From NCBI GenBank assembly GCA_035570275.1, contig DATMNI010000006.1:1-35324 (forward strand): a DNA stretch of 35,324 bases, given 5' to 3'. Under the pieces are notes generated by a model. It had not been told where the DNA came from and searched no databases. It saw only the letters and a program-made list of their open reading frames with translations. Below are positions 15,391-23,215 of the stretch, one piece after another. The stretch is from DATMNI01 sp035570275 (lineage in GTDB: Bacteria > Acidobacteriota > Terriglobia > Bryobacterales > Bryobacteraceae). The position numbers and the translations under genes were made by a program. Position 1 is the stretch's first letter; every line of letters starts with the position of its first letter.

Positions 15391-16467
15391 TTGGACACCG
15401 CGCCCGCCCGCACCCTCGCCTTCGACATTCTCCTTCGCGTGGAGCGCGGCGCCTACGCCTCCGATCTTCTGGCCGCCCACACCACCGCGCTCGATTCCCG
15501 CGACGCCGGCCTCGCCTCCGAAATCGTCTTCGGCGTGCTTCGATACCGCGCCCAACTCGATTTCCTGATCGACCACTACTCCGGCCGCCGCCAGAAGCTG
15601 GATACCGAGGTTCGTACCGCCCTCCGCATGGCCGTCTACCAACTTCGATATCTGGAGCGCGTCCCTTCGCACGCCGCCGTGTCCGAGAGCGTCGAACTGG
15701 TCAAACGCGCCCGCAAACGTTCCGCTGCCGGGTTCGTCAATGCGGTTCTGCGCAAGGTCAACCGCGAGCCCGTCGCCTGGCTCAGCCGCGAAGTGGAACT
15801 GTCCTGCCCGGCGTGGCTGCTGGAGCGGTGGAGCCGGCAATACGGCGTGGAGGCCGCCCGCGCCATCGCCCTGGCCGCGCTCGAAGAGCCGGTGAAGTAT
15901 ACGCGCGGCGGCCGCATCCAGGACATCGGCTCGCAATCCATCGTCCCCCTCCTCGAACTGGCTCCGGGCCAACGGTTCCTGGACCTTTGCGCCGCCCCCG
16001 GCAACAAGACGGCCCAGGCGCTGGAATCGGGAGTCCACACCGTCGCCTGCGACCTCCACTACCACCGCATCGCCCAACTCAGGCCCCTCACCCCGAACCT
16101 GGTGGTGCTCGATGGCACCCGGCCCCTTCCGTTCTCGCGGCCGTTCGATCGCATCCTGCTGGATGTCCCCTGCTCAGGCACTGGAACCCTTGGCCGAAAT
16201 CCCGAAATCAAGTGGCGCCTTACCCCTGCCGATCTCGACGATCTGCACCGCCGCCAGGCCGCTCTCCTCGCCAATGCCAGCGCCGCCCTGGCCCCGGATG
16301 GCCTGCTGGTTTATGCGACCTGCTCGCTCGAACCTGAAGAGAACGAAGGTGTTCTCGCCGCCGTTCCACCCGGCCTGATCGCCCGCACCATGCGCCGCCT
16401 GCCCGGCCGCGACCCCGGCGACGGCTTCTTCGCTGCCGTGATCGCCGGCCGCGACCGCAGCCCCTAA
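15391..16467 (+). CDS. rsmB: 16S rRNA m5C967 methyltransferase RsmB, compact
   Basis: 358 residues from a TTG start. A NusB-like RNA-binding domain (about 1-135; RTLAFDILLRVERGAYASDL, RTALRMAVYQLRYLERVPSH) precedes a SAM methyltransferase domain with FLDLCAAPGNKTAQ. The two cysteines expected in m5C enzymes are in DVPCSGTGTLGRNPEIKWR and YATCSLEPEENEG. It methylates C967 (E. coli numbering) of 16S rRNA. It is about 70 residues shorter than the E. coli enzyme. The segment between the P-W-L-L-E-RW motif and QDIGSQS is much reduced, and so is the region after GNKT. The catalytic motifs are intact. Confidence 0.92.
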   Translation: MDTAPARTLAFDILLRVERGAYASDLLAAHTTALDSRDAGLASEIVFGVLRYRAQLDFLIDHYSGRRQKLDTEVRTALRMAVYQLRYLERVPSHAAVSESVELVKRARKRSAAGFVNAVLRKVNREPVAWLSREVELSCPAWLLERWSRQYGVEAARAIALAALEEPVKYTRGGRIQDIGSQSIVPLLELAPGQRFLDLCAAPGNKTAQALESGVHTVACDLHYHRIAQLRPLTPNLVVLDGTRPLPFSRPFDRILLDVPCSGTGTLGRNPEIKWRLTPADLDDLHRRQAALLANASAALAPDGLLVYATCSLEPEENEGVLAAVPPGLIARTMRRLPGRDPGDGFFAAVIAGRDRSP

Positions 16468-16501
16468 GCCCTGGCGGTACGAGCCTTGCGGGAAGTGGGA
16501 A

Positions 16502-16786
16502 TTATGAGGCCCGCTTGTAGCGCGCGACGGTAATCTCGTCTTGCCGCACCTGGGATAGGTCGTAATTGGCCTGGAGGCGAACCCACATCTCGGGACTGGG
16601 CCCGAACGCCTTCGAGAGGCGCACGGCCATTTCCGCCGATTTGCCGGCCTTTTCGTTAACGAGGTTGTTTACGGTCTGGCGCGCAACGCCAAGCACTTTA
16701 GCGGCCTCGGTGACGGTTAAGCCAAGCGGTTCCAGGAAATCCTGGCGAACTATGCGGCCGGGATGCGGGTGATTCTTCATCGGCAT
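16502..16786 (-). CDS. higA: HigA-type antitoxin
   Basis: 94 residues with a helix-turn-helix of the XRE/HigA type: HPGRIVRQDFLEPLGLTVTE, then AAKVLGVARQTVNNLVNEKA. HigA binds and neutralises HigB and represses the operon promoter. The start has a good AGAGGAAC site eight bases upstream. It follows the higB remnant after 10 bases, the usual toxin-first order of higBA. With the toxin truncated, this gene may be a leftover or may serve as a stand-alone regulator. Confidence 0.9.
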   Translation of the reverse strand: MPMKNHPHPGRIVRQDFLEPLGLTVTEAAKVLGVARQTVNNLVNEKAGKSAEMAVRLSKAFGPSPEMWVRLQANYDLSQVRQDEITVARYKRAS

Positions 16787-16796
16787 ATTCGTTCCT

Positions 16797-16952
16797 CTAA
16801 TGGTAATCGATCAAATCAACATCATGCGCGTTCCCGTCAGTGAAGCGGAAGGTGATTCGCCAATTCCCACTCACGGTGACAGACCAGACCCCCTCCCGGT
16901 CTCCCTGTAATTCGTGCTGGCGATTTCCAGTGCCAAATAAGTAGGTCAGCAT
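16797..16952 (-). pseudogene. higB: Truncated higB toxin
   Basis: A 51-codon frame whose last 40 residues match the end of HigB/RelE-type mRNA interferases (GVWSVTVSGNWRITFRF ... DVDLIDYH). HigB is normally about 90 residues. An in-frame stop lies five codons before the ATG, and the usual N-terminal half is not found in frame. A weak KAGI-like piece appears further upstream in another frame. Loss of the N-terminal half probably inactivates it. The ORF could still be translated. Confidence 0.75.
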
Positions 16953-17255
16953 GGCTCCCTGGCCTCACTGGCGGACCTCACCTGGGTGCCACCGGTGCGT
17001 GTGGCGAATCGCATGGGTATGAACCCGGATACCGGCTTTGTCTGCCCAATCGGAGGCTATGGTGGTTCGGGGCTCGAGAGGCGACTACGGCGTTCCCGCA
17101 GCCCGTACCTCCAGTTGTTGGTGTGGGCTTTGCGCCCCCGGTGCCTGCCGCAGCGGTTGAGCACGGAATACCCCTGGTTGTGACCTCAGGACGCGCTGGC
17201 CACCATCCACATCCATCCTTCGCAATCGAATACACTCGGAGCACAGGCCGAACTT
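16953..17255. other. Gap between opposed TA remnants, no gene supported
   Basis: About 300 bases between the higB remnant (minus) and the RelB-like gene (plus). Open frames exist on both strands but none shows a family motif or a ribosome-binding site. The part next to higB may hold decayed toxin sequence; the part before 17256 should hold the promoter of the second module. Confidence 0.4.
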
Positions 17256-17465
17256 ATGAGCAAGCAGCAACTCCACGAACTGATCGACCGGCTCCCGGAG
17301 TCGGAAACCGGCGCCGCGGCGCGCTATCTCGAATTCCTCCTCGCCCACGATGAAGCCCCCATTGATGCGGAGATGCTGCAGGGCATCGATGCGGCCCGCG
17401 CGCACCCCGCACCCGGCATCCCCCACGAGGAGATACTCCGGGAATTCGGGGAATTCTGCCCATGA
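17256..17465 (+). CDS. RelB/ParD-like antitoxin
   Basis: 69 residues, helical and acidic: SKQQLHELIDRLPESE, then ARYLEFLLAHDEAP and a C-terminal PHEEILREFGEF. Short antitoxins with an LHELIDRLPE-type N-terminus commonly precede RelE-type toxins. It overlaps the following relE remnant by four bases (ATGA), the usual antitoxin-first coupling. The name is inferred from size, pattern and partner rather than from a clear domain. Confidence 0.65.
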   Translation: MSKQQLHELIDRLPESETGAAARYLEFLLAHDEAPIDAEMLQGIDAARAHPAPGIPHEEILREFGEFCP

Positions 17466-17706
17466 AGTCGTTCCTCTGGGAACCGGCAGCACGCGCCGGC
17501 TTGCGCAAGCTGGATAGAGAAACCGCCATGCGAATTCTGCTCATTCTCACGCGTTACGGCGACACGGGCGAAGGAGACGTCAAGAGCTCGGGGATCGTGA
17601 CGGTCTGTACCGCCTACGAGTTGGGAAATGGCGACTGTTTTTCGATCTGGACTCCCCTGGCACGGTGCGAATTCACGGTATCGACAATCGCCGGCAGGCG
17701 TACTGA
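17462..17706 (+). pseudogene. Frameshifted RelE-family toxin
   Basis: The first 41 codons (MKSFLWEPAARAGLRKLDRE ... GEGDVK) read as the N-terminal half of a RelE mRNA interferase. The C-terminal half (DGLYRLRVGKWRLFFDLDSP ... DNRRQAY) continues in a different frame from about 17587 and ends at a proper stop at 17704-17706. Total length is 245 bases, so one base is missing relative to an intact gene of about 81 codons. No slippery heptamer is seen at the junction, so a mutation is more likely than programmed frameshifting. Confidence 0.85.
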
Positions 17707-17879
17707 TGACAACGCGAGCGGCACCGCTACCGTTCGGGTCCCAACCGCCGGTTCTGCCTTTCTCGGCCATTTTCCGGATCGAACGCAGGTTGAGTATCAA
17801 TCCCCGTTGCGCCCCCACGTCTCCCGGCCCCCCCTGCACCTCGCCCGGCCGGCTGTGATAAGATCGGTCTAGCCCGCAC

Positions 17880-18554
17880 ATGATTGAAATCGTTCCATCA
17901 ATCCTTTCGGCGGACTTCGCCCGCCTGGCAGACGAGATCGCCCGCGTCGAGCGCGGCGGCGCCTCCATGCTCCACCTCGATGTGATGGACGGCCATTTTG
18001 TCTCCAACCTAACCATCGGTCCGCCAGTCGTCGAGTCCATCCGCAAGGCCACACGCCTCCACCTGGACGTCCACCTCATGATCGAGAACCCGGAACGCTA
18101 CGCGGCGGCGTTCGTTCAGGCAGGCGCCAATTCCGTCTCGGTCCATTACGAGGCGTGCCGCCACCTGGACGGCGTGCTCGGCGTGATTCGCAACGCCGGC
18201 GCCATGGCTGGCGTGGTGCTGAACCCGGGCACCCCGGTGGCTTTGCTGCAGGACGTTCTGGAAATGGCGGACTACGTGCTCCTGATGTCGGTTAATCCGG
18301 GGTTTGGGGGACAGAAACTCATCCCCTACGTTCTGGAAAAGGTGCGCCAACTCGACCGGATGCGGCGTGAAAAGCAGTTAGCGGTGACCATCGAAATCGA
18401 TGGCGGCGTTCACTTGGATAATCTGGCCGACGTGGTCCGCGCGGGGTGTGACTGGATTGTCACAGGGTCGGCTATCTTTCACAGTGCCGACCCGGAGGCC
18501 ACCGTGCGGGAAATGCGCGCCATCGCCGCCCAAGCCACTGCGGTGGTGTGCTGA
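17880..18554 (+). CDS. rpe: Ribulose-phosphate 3-epimerase
   Basis: 224 residues, a normal-length TIM-barrel enzyme interconverting ribulose 5-phosphate and xylulose 5-phosphate in the pentose phosphate pathway. Motifs: PSILSADFARL, HLDVMDGHFVSNLTIGP (metal His and catalytic Asp), HLMIENP, MSVNPGFGGQKL, and the phosphate-binding EIDGGVHLDN and VTGSAIF. A TGTGATAAGAT stretch near 17852-17862 could be an extended -10 element. The stop codon falls in the first unit of a 14-base tandem repeat. Confidence 0.96.
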   Translation: MIEIVPSILSADFARLADEIARVERGGASMLHLDVMDGHFVSNLTIGPPVVESIRKATRLHLDVHLMIENPERYAAAFVQAGANSVSVHYEACRHLDGVLGVIRNAGAMAGVVLNPGTPVALLQDVLEMADYVLLMSVNPGFGGQKLIPYVLEKVRQLDRMRREKQLAVTIEIDGGVHLDNLADVVRAGCDWIVTGSAIFHSADPEATVREMRAIAAQATAVVC

Positions 18555-18634
18555 AGGTGGTGTGCTGAAGGTGGTGAATTTGCAGTCTGTGGTATTTGAA
18601 ACTATTGTATTTGCAGTCTGTTGTATTTTGAACT
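18542..18634. repeat. Two nested tandem duplications after rpe
   Basis: GGTGGTGTGCTGAA occurs twice head to tail (18542-18555 and 18556-18569), and the first copy contains the rpe stop. Then a 25-base phrase beginning TTTGCAGTCTGT recurs with a 31-base period (from 18579 and from 18610). The second pair is AT-richer than its surroundings and sits 29 bases before the BamD-like gene, so it may contribute to its promoter or leader. Confidence 0.65.
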
Positions 18635-18662
18635 AAAGCCATTTGGGGTGAGTTAAGTCATT

Positions 18663-20180
18663 ATGGTTCGAAATGATATTCGATACATTGCGGTCGTCGC
18701 CTTGTTTGCGGTGCTGTTGACTTCCTGCGGCATTAAGCGGAAGAAGTACGACAACCCCATCACGAAGGACACTCAGCAGCCCGACAAGGTGCTCTTCGAC
18801 AAGGCCGTCAACGATATCGAGCACAGCCGCTTCGAAGTCGCCCGGCTGCTGCTGCAGAACCTCATCAACACCTACGACACCAGCGAGTATCTCGCCAAGG
18901 CCAAACTCGCCATCGCCGACGCGTGGTTCCGCGAGGGCGGCGCTCACGGTCTGGCGCAGGCCGAGGCCGAGTACAAAGACTTCATTCTGTTCTACCCGGC
19001 CATGGAAGAGGCGGCTGAGGCTCAGGAAAAGGTCTGCGACATCCACTACAAGCAGATGGGAATAGCCGACCGCGACCCCATGCACGCCCTGCGCGCCGAA
19101 GACGAATGCAAGCAGCTCATCAGCCAGTTTCCCAACAGCAAGTTCGCGCCGCAGGCCCAGCAGAAGCTGCGCGATATCCAGGAAGTGCTGGCCGAAGCCG
19201 AGTACCGCGTAGCCTATCTATACGCGCACAAGGGCAGCAACCCGGCTGCCGCTAACCGCTATCAGGCGCTCACCGATCAGTTCCCGCTTTACAGCAAGGC
19301 CGATGAGGCTCTCTGGCAGATGGCGGAAGCCTACCACCGCATGGGCGACAAGTTCGAGACGCAGCAGGTGGCCGCCTATACCAAAATCGTCAAGGACTAC
19401 CCCCTCAGCTCGCACGCGGAAGATGCCAAGGCGCAACTTACCGCTATGAAACGGCCGGTGCCGGAAGCCGATCCGGTGCAACTGGCGCGCCAGAAGTACG
19501 AGATCGAGAACCACTCCAGGCGAGGCCTCCCCACGCGGACGCTGAGCGTTTTCAGCGGCAAGCCCGATCTGAGCCAGGCGGCCAAAGCCGGAACGCCGCC
19601 GTCTGAAGGTTTGCGCCCCACCATCCCCGTGAGCGTGCCGCAGACCGCACAGCCCACACTTGGGTCGAACGATGTGACCATCTCGCAGCCCGGCGCCAAC
19701 TCCGCCATCGATAAGGGCGAAGAGGTGCGATCACCCGTTGCTGCGGGCGGGGCCGCCGCGGGTGGGGCCGCCGCGCCTGCCACTCCTCCGGCCGAAGGCG
19801 CAGCCGCGCCCGCCGCGGCCAAGCCCGCCGCCGCCACGCCCCCCGGAACTACGCCGGGCACGCCGGCCGCTACCACTCCGGGCACCACGGCCCCGGTCGA
19901 CGCACCGCCGCAGAACCACACCGGCACTCCCAAACAGCAGCTCAAGGCGCAGCAGGAAATGATCCGGAAGCAGCAGCACGATATGAAAAAGCAGCAGGAT
20001 CAGCAGAAGAAGGTCCAGGCCAAGAAGGATCAGGAAATCAAGGCTGCCGCCGCCGAGGCCAAGAAGAACAACAAGAAGAAGCAGGACGATCAGAAGCAGC
20101 CGCAGCCACCACAGCCGCCGCCACCACAGCCGCCCGACGGCGCCGCCACGGGCCAGGGCGCGGCACCACCCAAGCAATGA
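18663..20180 (+). CDS. bamD: BamD-like outer-membrane lipoprotein with a long low-complexity tail
   Basis: 505 residues. A signal peptide ends in the lipobox LLTSC with lipid Cys22. Residues 40-270 are TPR-like repeats of the YfiO/BamD type (FDKAVNDIEHSRFEVARLLL, DEALWQMAEAYHRMGDKFET). BamD is part of the BAM complex that inserts beta-barrels in the outer membrane. Residues from about 320 onward are unlike BamD: Ala/Pro/Thr-rich, then Gln/Lys-rich (KQQLKAQQEM, KKQQDQQKKVQ), then Pro/Gln-rich. E. coli BamD is about 245 residues, so the tail roughly doubles it. Another TPR lipoprotein cannot be excluded. Confidence 0.8.
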   Translation: MVRNDIRYIAVVALFAVLLTSCGIKRKKYDNPITKDTQQPDKVLFDKAVNDIEHSRFEVARLLLQNLINTYDTSEYLAKAKLAIADAWFREGGAHGLAQAEAEYKDFILFYPAMEEAAEAQEKVCDIHYKQMGIADRDPMHALRAEDECKQLISQFPNSKFAPQAQQKLRDIQEVLAEAEYRVAYLYAHKGSNPAAANRYQALTDQFPLYSKADEALWQMAEAYHRMGDKFETQQVAAYTKIVKDYPLSSHAEDAKAQLTAMKRPVPEADPVQLARQKYEIENHSRRGLPTRTLSVFSGKPDLSQAAKAGTPPSEGLRPTIPVSVPQTAQPTLGSNDVTISQPGANSAIDKGEEVRSPVAAGGAAAGGAAAPATPPAEGAAAPAAAKPAAATPPGTTPGTPAATTPGTTAPVDAPPQNHTGTPKQQLKAQQEMIRKQQHDMKKQQDQQKKVQAKKDQEIKAAAAEAKKNNKKKQDDQKQPQPPQPPPPQPPDGAATGQGAAPPKQ

Positions 20181-20204
20181 ACCCAAGCCATAGCCGCCGA
20201 AACT

Positions 20205-21038
20205 ATGAGCCGCATCCTGTTGGTCGATGACAGCCCGCACGCCCAGCGCATGGGTGAGCGCATCCTCAGCGAAGAGGGCTTCGAAGTGGTCACGGTCAGC
20301 AATGCCGATTCCGCGCTGATCCGGTTGGACGATGTTGCCCCCGACGTGGTCCTGGCGGACACCGTGATGCCGGGCCGCACCGGCTACGACATTTGCCACT
20401 TCCTGAAAATGAGCCCCCGTCACCGGCACGTGAAAGTAATCCTCACCGCCGGCGTGCTGGAGCCTTTGGACGAAGAGCAGGCGAAGCGCGTGGAGGCCGA
20501 TGCCACGTTGAAGAAGCCCTTCGAAGCCAGCGCTCTCATCGCGGCCGTGCGGCCGCTCGCCGCCGCCGCCGCCGCCCTGCGAGCCACGCCAGGGGCGGCG
20601 TCCGAAACCGCCGTACAGGGGGCCAGGCAGGGGCCGGCGGTGCCTTTCGTCGCTGTGGTCGATGCCGAGCAGGTGCGTGCCGCAGTGACCGTTGCGCTGG
20701 ATGCGTCCATGGCTAAGATGGTTGACGAAATCGCCAGCCGCGTTCTGGCTGCCCTCAACTCCGGCACCGTCAAGTCCGGGAAACCCGAACCGCACGCCGG
20801 TGAACCTCACGCCACCGCCGTTCGCCGTGAAGGTGCTCCAGCCGCTTCGCCGGTCGTCAAACTGGCGCCTCCCGAACCGCTCAGGCCCGTTGCCTGGCAG
20901 CCGGGTCCGCCGCAACCTGGGGCTCAGCGCATCGAACCCGTCCGCCGCGTGACTCCCCTGCGTCTCCGGTCCGGTTCCGTCCTGGGTCTGGAAATTGACC
21001 GCCCCGCACCCGAGCCGCTCGAACCCGGTCCCGAATAA
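20205..21038 (+). CDS. Stand-alone response-regulator receiver protein
   Basis: 277 residues. Residues 1-115 form a receiver domain with acidic D9/D10, phosphoacceptor D52 (LADTVMPG), T81 and the conserved Lys in LKKPF. The remainder is Ala/Pro-rich with a short helical stretch (ASMAKMVDEIASRVLAALNS), and no DNA-binding or enzymatic output domain is visible. It may act by protein contact. It lies 24 bases after the BamD-like gene and 4 bases before yajQ, so it is probably co-transcribed with both. No histidine kinase is nearby. Confidence 0.88.
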   Translation: MSRILLVDDSPHAQRMGERILSEEGFEVVTVSNADSALIRLDDVAPDVVLADTVMPGRTGYDICHFLKMSPRHRHVKVILTAGVLEPLDEEQAKRVEADATLKKPFEASALIAAVRPLAAAAAALRATPGAASETAVQGARQGPAVPFVAVVDAEQVRAAVTVALDASMAKMVDEIASRVLAALNSGTVKSGKPEPHAGEPHATAVRREGAPAASPVVKLAPPEPLRPVAWQPGPPQPGAQRIEPVRRVTPLRLRSGSVLGLEIDRPAPEPLEPGPE

Positions 21039-21042
21039 ACAT

Positions 21043-21543
21043 ATGCCCGACAACAGCTTCGACGTAGTCTCCAAAATCGAAATTCCGGAAGTCATCAACG
21101 CCATCCAACAGGCGATGAAAGAGATCGTCCAGCGCTACGATCTGAAGGACTCCCACTCCAGCATCGAGCTCAAGGAAAAGGAAAACAAAATCGTCCTGGC
21201 CAGCAAGGACGAGTTCAAGCTGAAGGCCGTCATCGATATCCTCCAGTCCAAACTGGTCAAGCGCAATGTGCCGCTCAAAGGTCTCGCTTACGGCGATGTG
21301 ATCCCGGCCGCCGGCTCCACGGTCCGCCAGGAAATCACGCTGCAACAGGGCATCGCCATTGAGAAGGCCCGCGAGATCGTCAAGAAGGTGAAGGATAGCA
21401 AGCTCAAAGTGCAGGCCTCCATCCAGGGCGATTTCGTGCGCGTTTCGGGCAAGGACCGCGACACTTTGCAATCGGCGATTGCGCTGCTGCGCGGTTCCGA
21501 TTTCGCCATCGACATGCAGTTCATTAACTTCAGGACGAACTGA
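21043..21543 (+). CDS. yajQ: YajQ-family nucleotide-binding protein
   Basis: 166 residues from the ATG at 21043; a longer in-frame start overlaps the upstream gene and is not needed. It begins MPDNSFDVVSKIEIPEVINA, and has RYDLKDSHSSIEL, the central RQEITLQQGIAIEKAREIVK, and ends in the family's DFAIDMQFINFR. YajQ proteins have two ferredoxin-like domains; in Xanthomonas a homologue binds cyclic di-GMP. The ligand here is not known. It lies four bases after the receiver-protein gene. Confidence 0.95.
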   Translation: MPDNSFDVVSKIEIPEVINAIQQAMKEIVQRYDLKDSHSSIELKEKENKIVLASKDEFKLKAVIDILQSKLVKRNVPLKGLAYGDVIPAAGSTVRQEITLQQGIAIEKAREIVKKVKDSKLKVQASIQGDFVRVSGKDRDTLQSAIALLRGSDFAIDMQFINFRTN

Positions 21544-21588
21544 ACCGCATTTCTCACGCGCCTTTTCTCACCCGGAATTTTCTCACCC

Positions 21589-22239
21589 ATGCCGCGCCGC
21601 ATCGAGTCCCACACCATAGCCGGCCCGGCGGGCGATCTGGAGGCCTTGCTTGAGGAGCAGGAGGATGCCGCCCCGCACACCGTCGCGGTGGTATGCCATC
21701 CCCACCCGCTCTATGGCGGCGCCATGCACAACAAGGTGGTTTACCGCATCGCCCGCGGCCTGCGGCGCGCCGGCATGGTGGTGGTTCGCTTCAATTTTCG
21801 AGGCGTTGGCCGCAGCCAGGGCGTCCACGCCCACGTCACCGGCGAAATCGAAGATGCCCGCGCCGCTCTTGGCTGGCTGCGGGCGCGCTACCCCAACCTG
21901 GGCTTCGCGCTGGCCGGCTTCTCCTTCGGTGCCCGCGTAGTCACGCGGTTGGCGTGTGAGATCGCGGGCGCCCGCTTCGTCCTGGCGGCCGGTTTCCCCA
22001 CCCGCATGGGCCCCGCCGATTACCTGGAAGTCTGCGCCGTCCCCAAGATTTTCCTCCAGAGCACCCACGACGAATTCGGCCCGCGCCCCGAACTCGACGC
22101 CCTCTATGCCCGCCTCCCCGAACCCAGGCAGTTGATCTATATCGAAGCCGCCGACCACTTTTTCGCCGGTGGTTTGGAGGAATTGGAGGAGCACGTGGTG
22201 GCCGTCGCCCGCAGCCACACCTCTGAGGCAGATTCTTAA
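21589..22239 (+). CDS. Alpha/beta hydrolase
   Basis: 216 residues. The core CHPHPLYGGAMHNKVVYRIA and FNFRGVGRSQG are typical of the small dienelactone-hydrolase-like/KANL3-like hydrolases. The nucleophile is in GFSFGA, the acid probably in STHDEFG, and the His in AADHFF. No signal peptide, so it is cytoplasmic. The substrate cannot be read from sequence. The last codons approach a dense palindrome cluster. Confidence 0.9.
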   Translation: MPRRIESHTIAGPAGDLEALLEEQEDAAPHTVAVVCHPHPLYGGAMHNKVVYRIARGLRRAGMVVVRFNFRGVGRSQGVHAHVTGEIEDARAALGWLRARYPNLGFALAGFSFGARVVTRLACEIAGARFVLAAGFPTRMGPADYLEVCAVPKIFLQSTHDEFGPRPELDALYARLPEPRQLIYIEAADHFFAGGLEELEEHVVAVARSHTSEADS

Positions 22240-22305
22240 TCTGTTCGGGATGTGCGCCGGCCGCACAGGCGGCAGGATGAAAGTCGCCCGTGGCGCTATG
22301 TGGGG

Positions 22306-22542
22306 CAGCTTGGTAAGCTGCGGCGGATTGGCAATCCGCCCGCCGGGAGTTGGCGCGCAGCCGAACCTCCGCAAGCGACTTTCGAGAGTGCGGCGGATTG
22401 CCAATCCGCCTTCGCGATGCGGCAGCGAGCCGGCCGTGCTCTTGCTGTCTTCCCCGCAGGCGCTCCTCAACGCTCGCCACCGGCGGATTGCCAATCCGCC
22501 GCAGGTTGCCAACCAGGTTGCCAACCAAGGTTACCAACCTGC
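22306..22542. repeat. Cluster of palindromes and a 12-base tandem array
   Basis: The 337-base gap between the hydrolase and tdk holds no gene. It contains CAGCTT-GGT-AAGCTG (22306-22320), three copies of GGCGGATT-N3-AATCCGCC (22322-22340, 22392-22410, 22482-22500; loops GGC, GCC, GCC), and AGGTTGCCAACC-type units repeated three times (22503-22539). A tail GCGATGCGGCAGCGAGCCGG from about 22414 recurs after the copy at 27.25 kb. The elements form a composite mobile-looking repeat. Confidence 0.85.
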
Positions 22543-22576
22543 CCCACATGCCTGCCTGATATCCTGAACGGTTCCC

Positions 22577-23194
22577 ATGGACATCATCACCGGCAACGTC
22601 GGATGGATCGAAGTAATCTGCGGCCCCATGTTCTCGGGCAAGAGCGAAGAACTGATCCGGCGCCTGCGCCGGGCCATGATCGCGCGCAAACGGGTGGAGG
22701 TTTTCAAACCCGCCATCGATAACCGCTATTCCGAGGACGAGATCGTGTCGCATGGCGACCTGCGCATGAAATCGGTGGTGGTTGCGAGCGCCCGCGAGAT
22801 CGCCAATGGCATCGACTGGCGAACCGAAGTGGTCGGCATCGACGAAGCCAATTTCATGGGCCTCGACCTGGTCGAGGTGGCGCAGCGCCTGGCCGATAGC
22901 GGCAAGCAGGTCATCATCTCCGGCCTCGATACCGACTACCTGGGGCGCCCCTTCGCCCCCATTCCCGACCTGCTGGCGCATGCCGAATCCATCACCAAAA
23001 CCCTGGCCATTTGTGTCCGCTGCGGCAACCCCGCCAAGCACACGCAACGTCTGCGGGGCTCCGAGGACCTGATCGTGGTGGGCGCTTCCGACATGTATGA
23101 GGCCCGCTGCCGCCGTTGCTTCGAGCCCGGAATCCCCAAGCAGACCGAGATGGACTTCGTCAGAGCCAAACGGCACTCAGAGCCGCGCGCGTAA
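22577..23194 (+). CDS. tdk: Thymidine kinase, type II
   Basis: 205 residues. P-loop GPMFSGKSEELIRRLRR, acidic DEANFMGLDLVE, and two zinc-binding Cys pairs (CVRCG and CRRCF) mark the type II enzyme, which phosphorylates thymidine with ATP in the salvage pathway. The last residues (SEPRA) and the stop lie in a GC-rich interspersed repeat unit, so the native C-terminus may have been replaced by repeat sequence. Confidence 0.96.
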   Translation: MDIITGNVGWIEVICGPMFSGKSEELIRRLRRAMIARKRVEVFKPAIDNRYSEDEIVSHGDLRMKSVVVASAREIANGIDWRTEVVGIDEANFMGLDLVEVAQRLADSGKQVIISGLDTDYLGRPFAPIPDLLAHAESITKTLAICVRCGNPAKHTQRLRGSEDLIVVGASDMYEARCRRCFEPGIPKQTEMDFVRAKRHSEPRA

Positions 23195-23215
23195 GTTCGG
23201 AGCCGCGCGCGTAAG
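23180..23215. repeat. Tandem GAGCCGCGCGCGTAAG repeat at the tdk stop
   Basis: Two identical 16-base units at 23180-23195 and 23200-23215, a 20-base period, continuing into CAAGCGGTTG. The first unit carries the tdk stop codon. The motif shares GAGCCGCG-N-GT and AGCGGT ends with the inverted pair at 6570/6642, so both may belong to one family. Confidence 0.65.

Noticed and set aside
16978..17244. An 88-codon minus-strand frame upstream of higB as the missing N-terminus
   Set aside because: It does not join higB in frame and lacks RelE-like helices. Only a weak KAGI-like stretch in another frame recalls HigB.
17462..17706. Programmed ribosomal frameshift in relE
   Set aside because: No slippery heptamer or following hairpin is visible near the junction, so a plain indel is more likely.
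19731..21104. A 457-codon minus-strand frame across the BamD tail and receiver gene
   Set aside because: It is antisense to two well-supported genes and its product is repetitive Gly/Arg/Leu, as expected from the complement of GC-rich low-complexity DNA.
22306..22542. CRISPR array
   Set aside because: The repeats are short palindromes with irregular spacing, there are no spacer-like unique segments of even length, and no cas genes are present.
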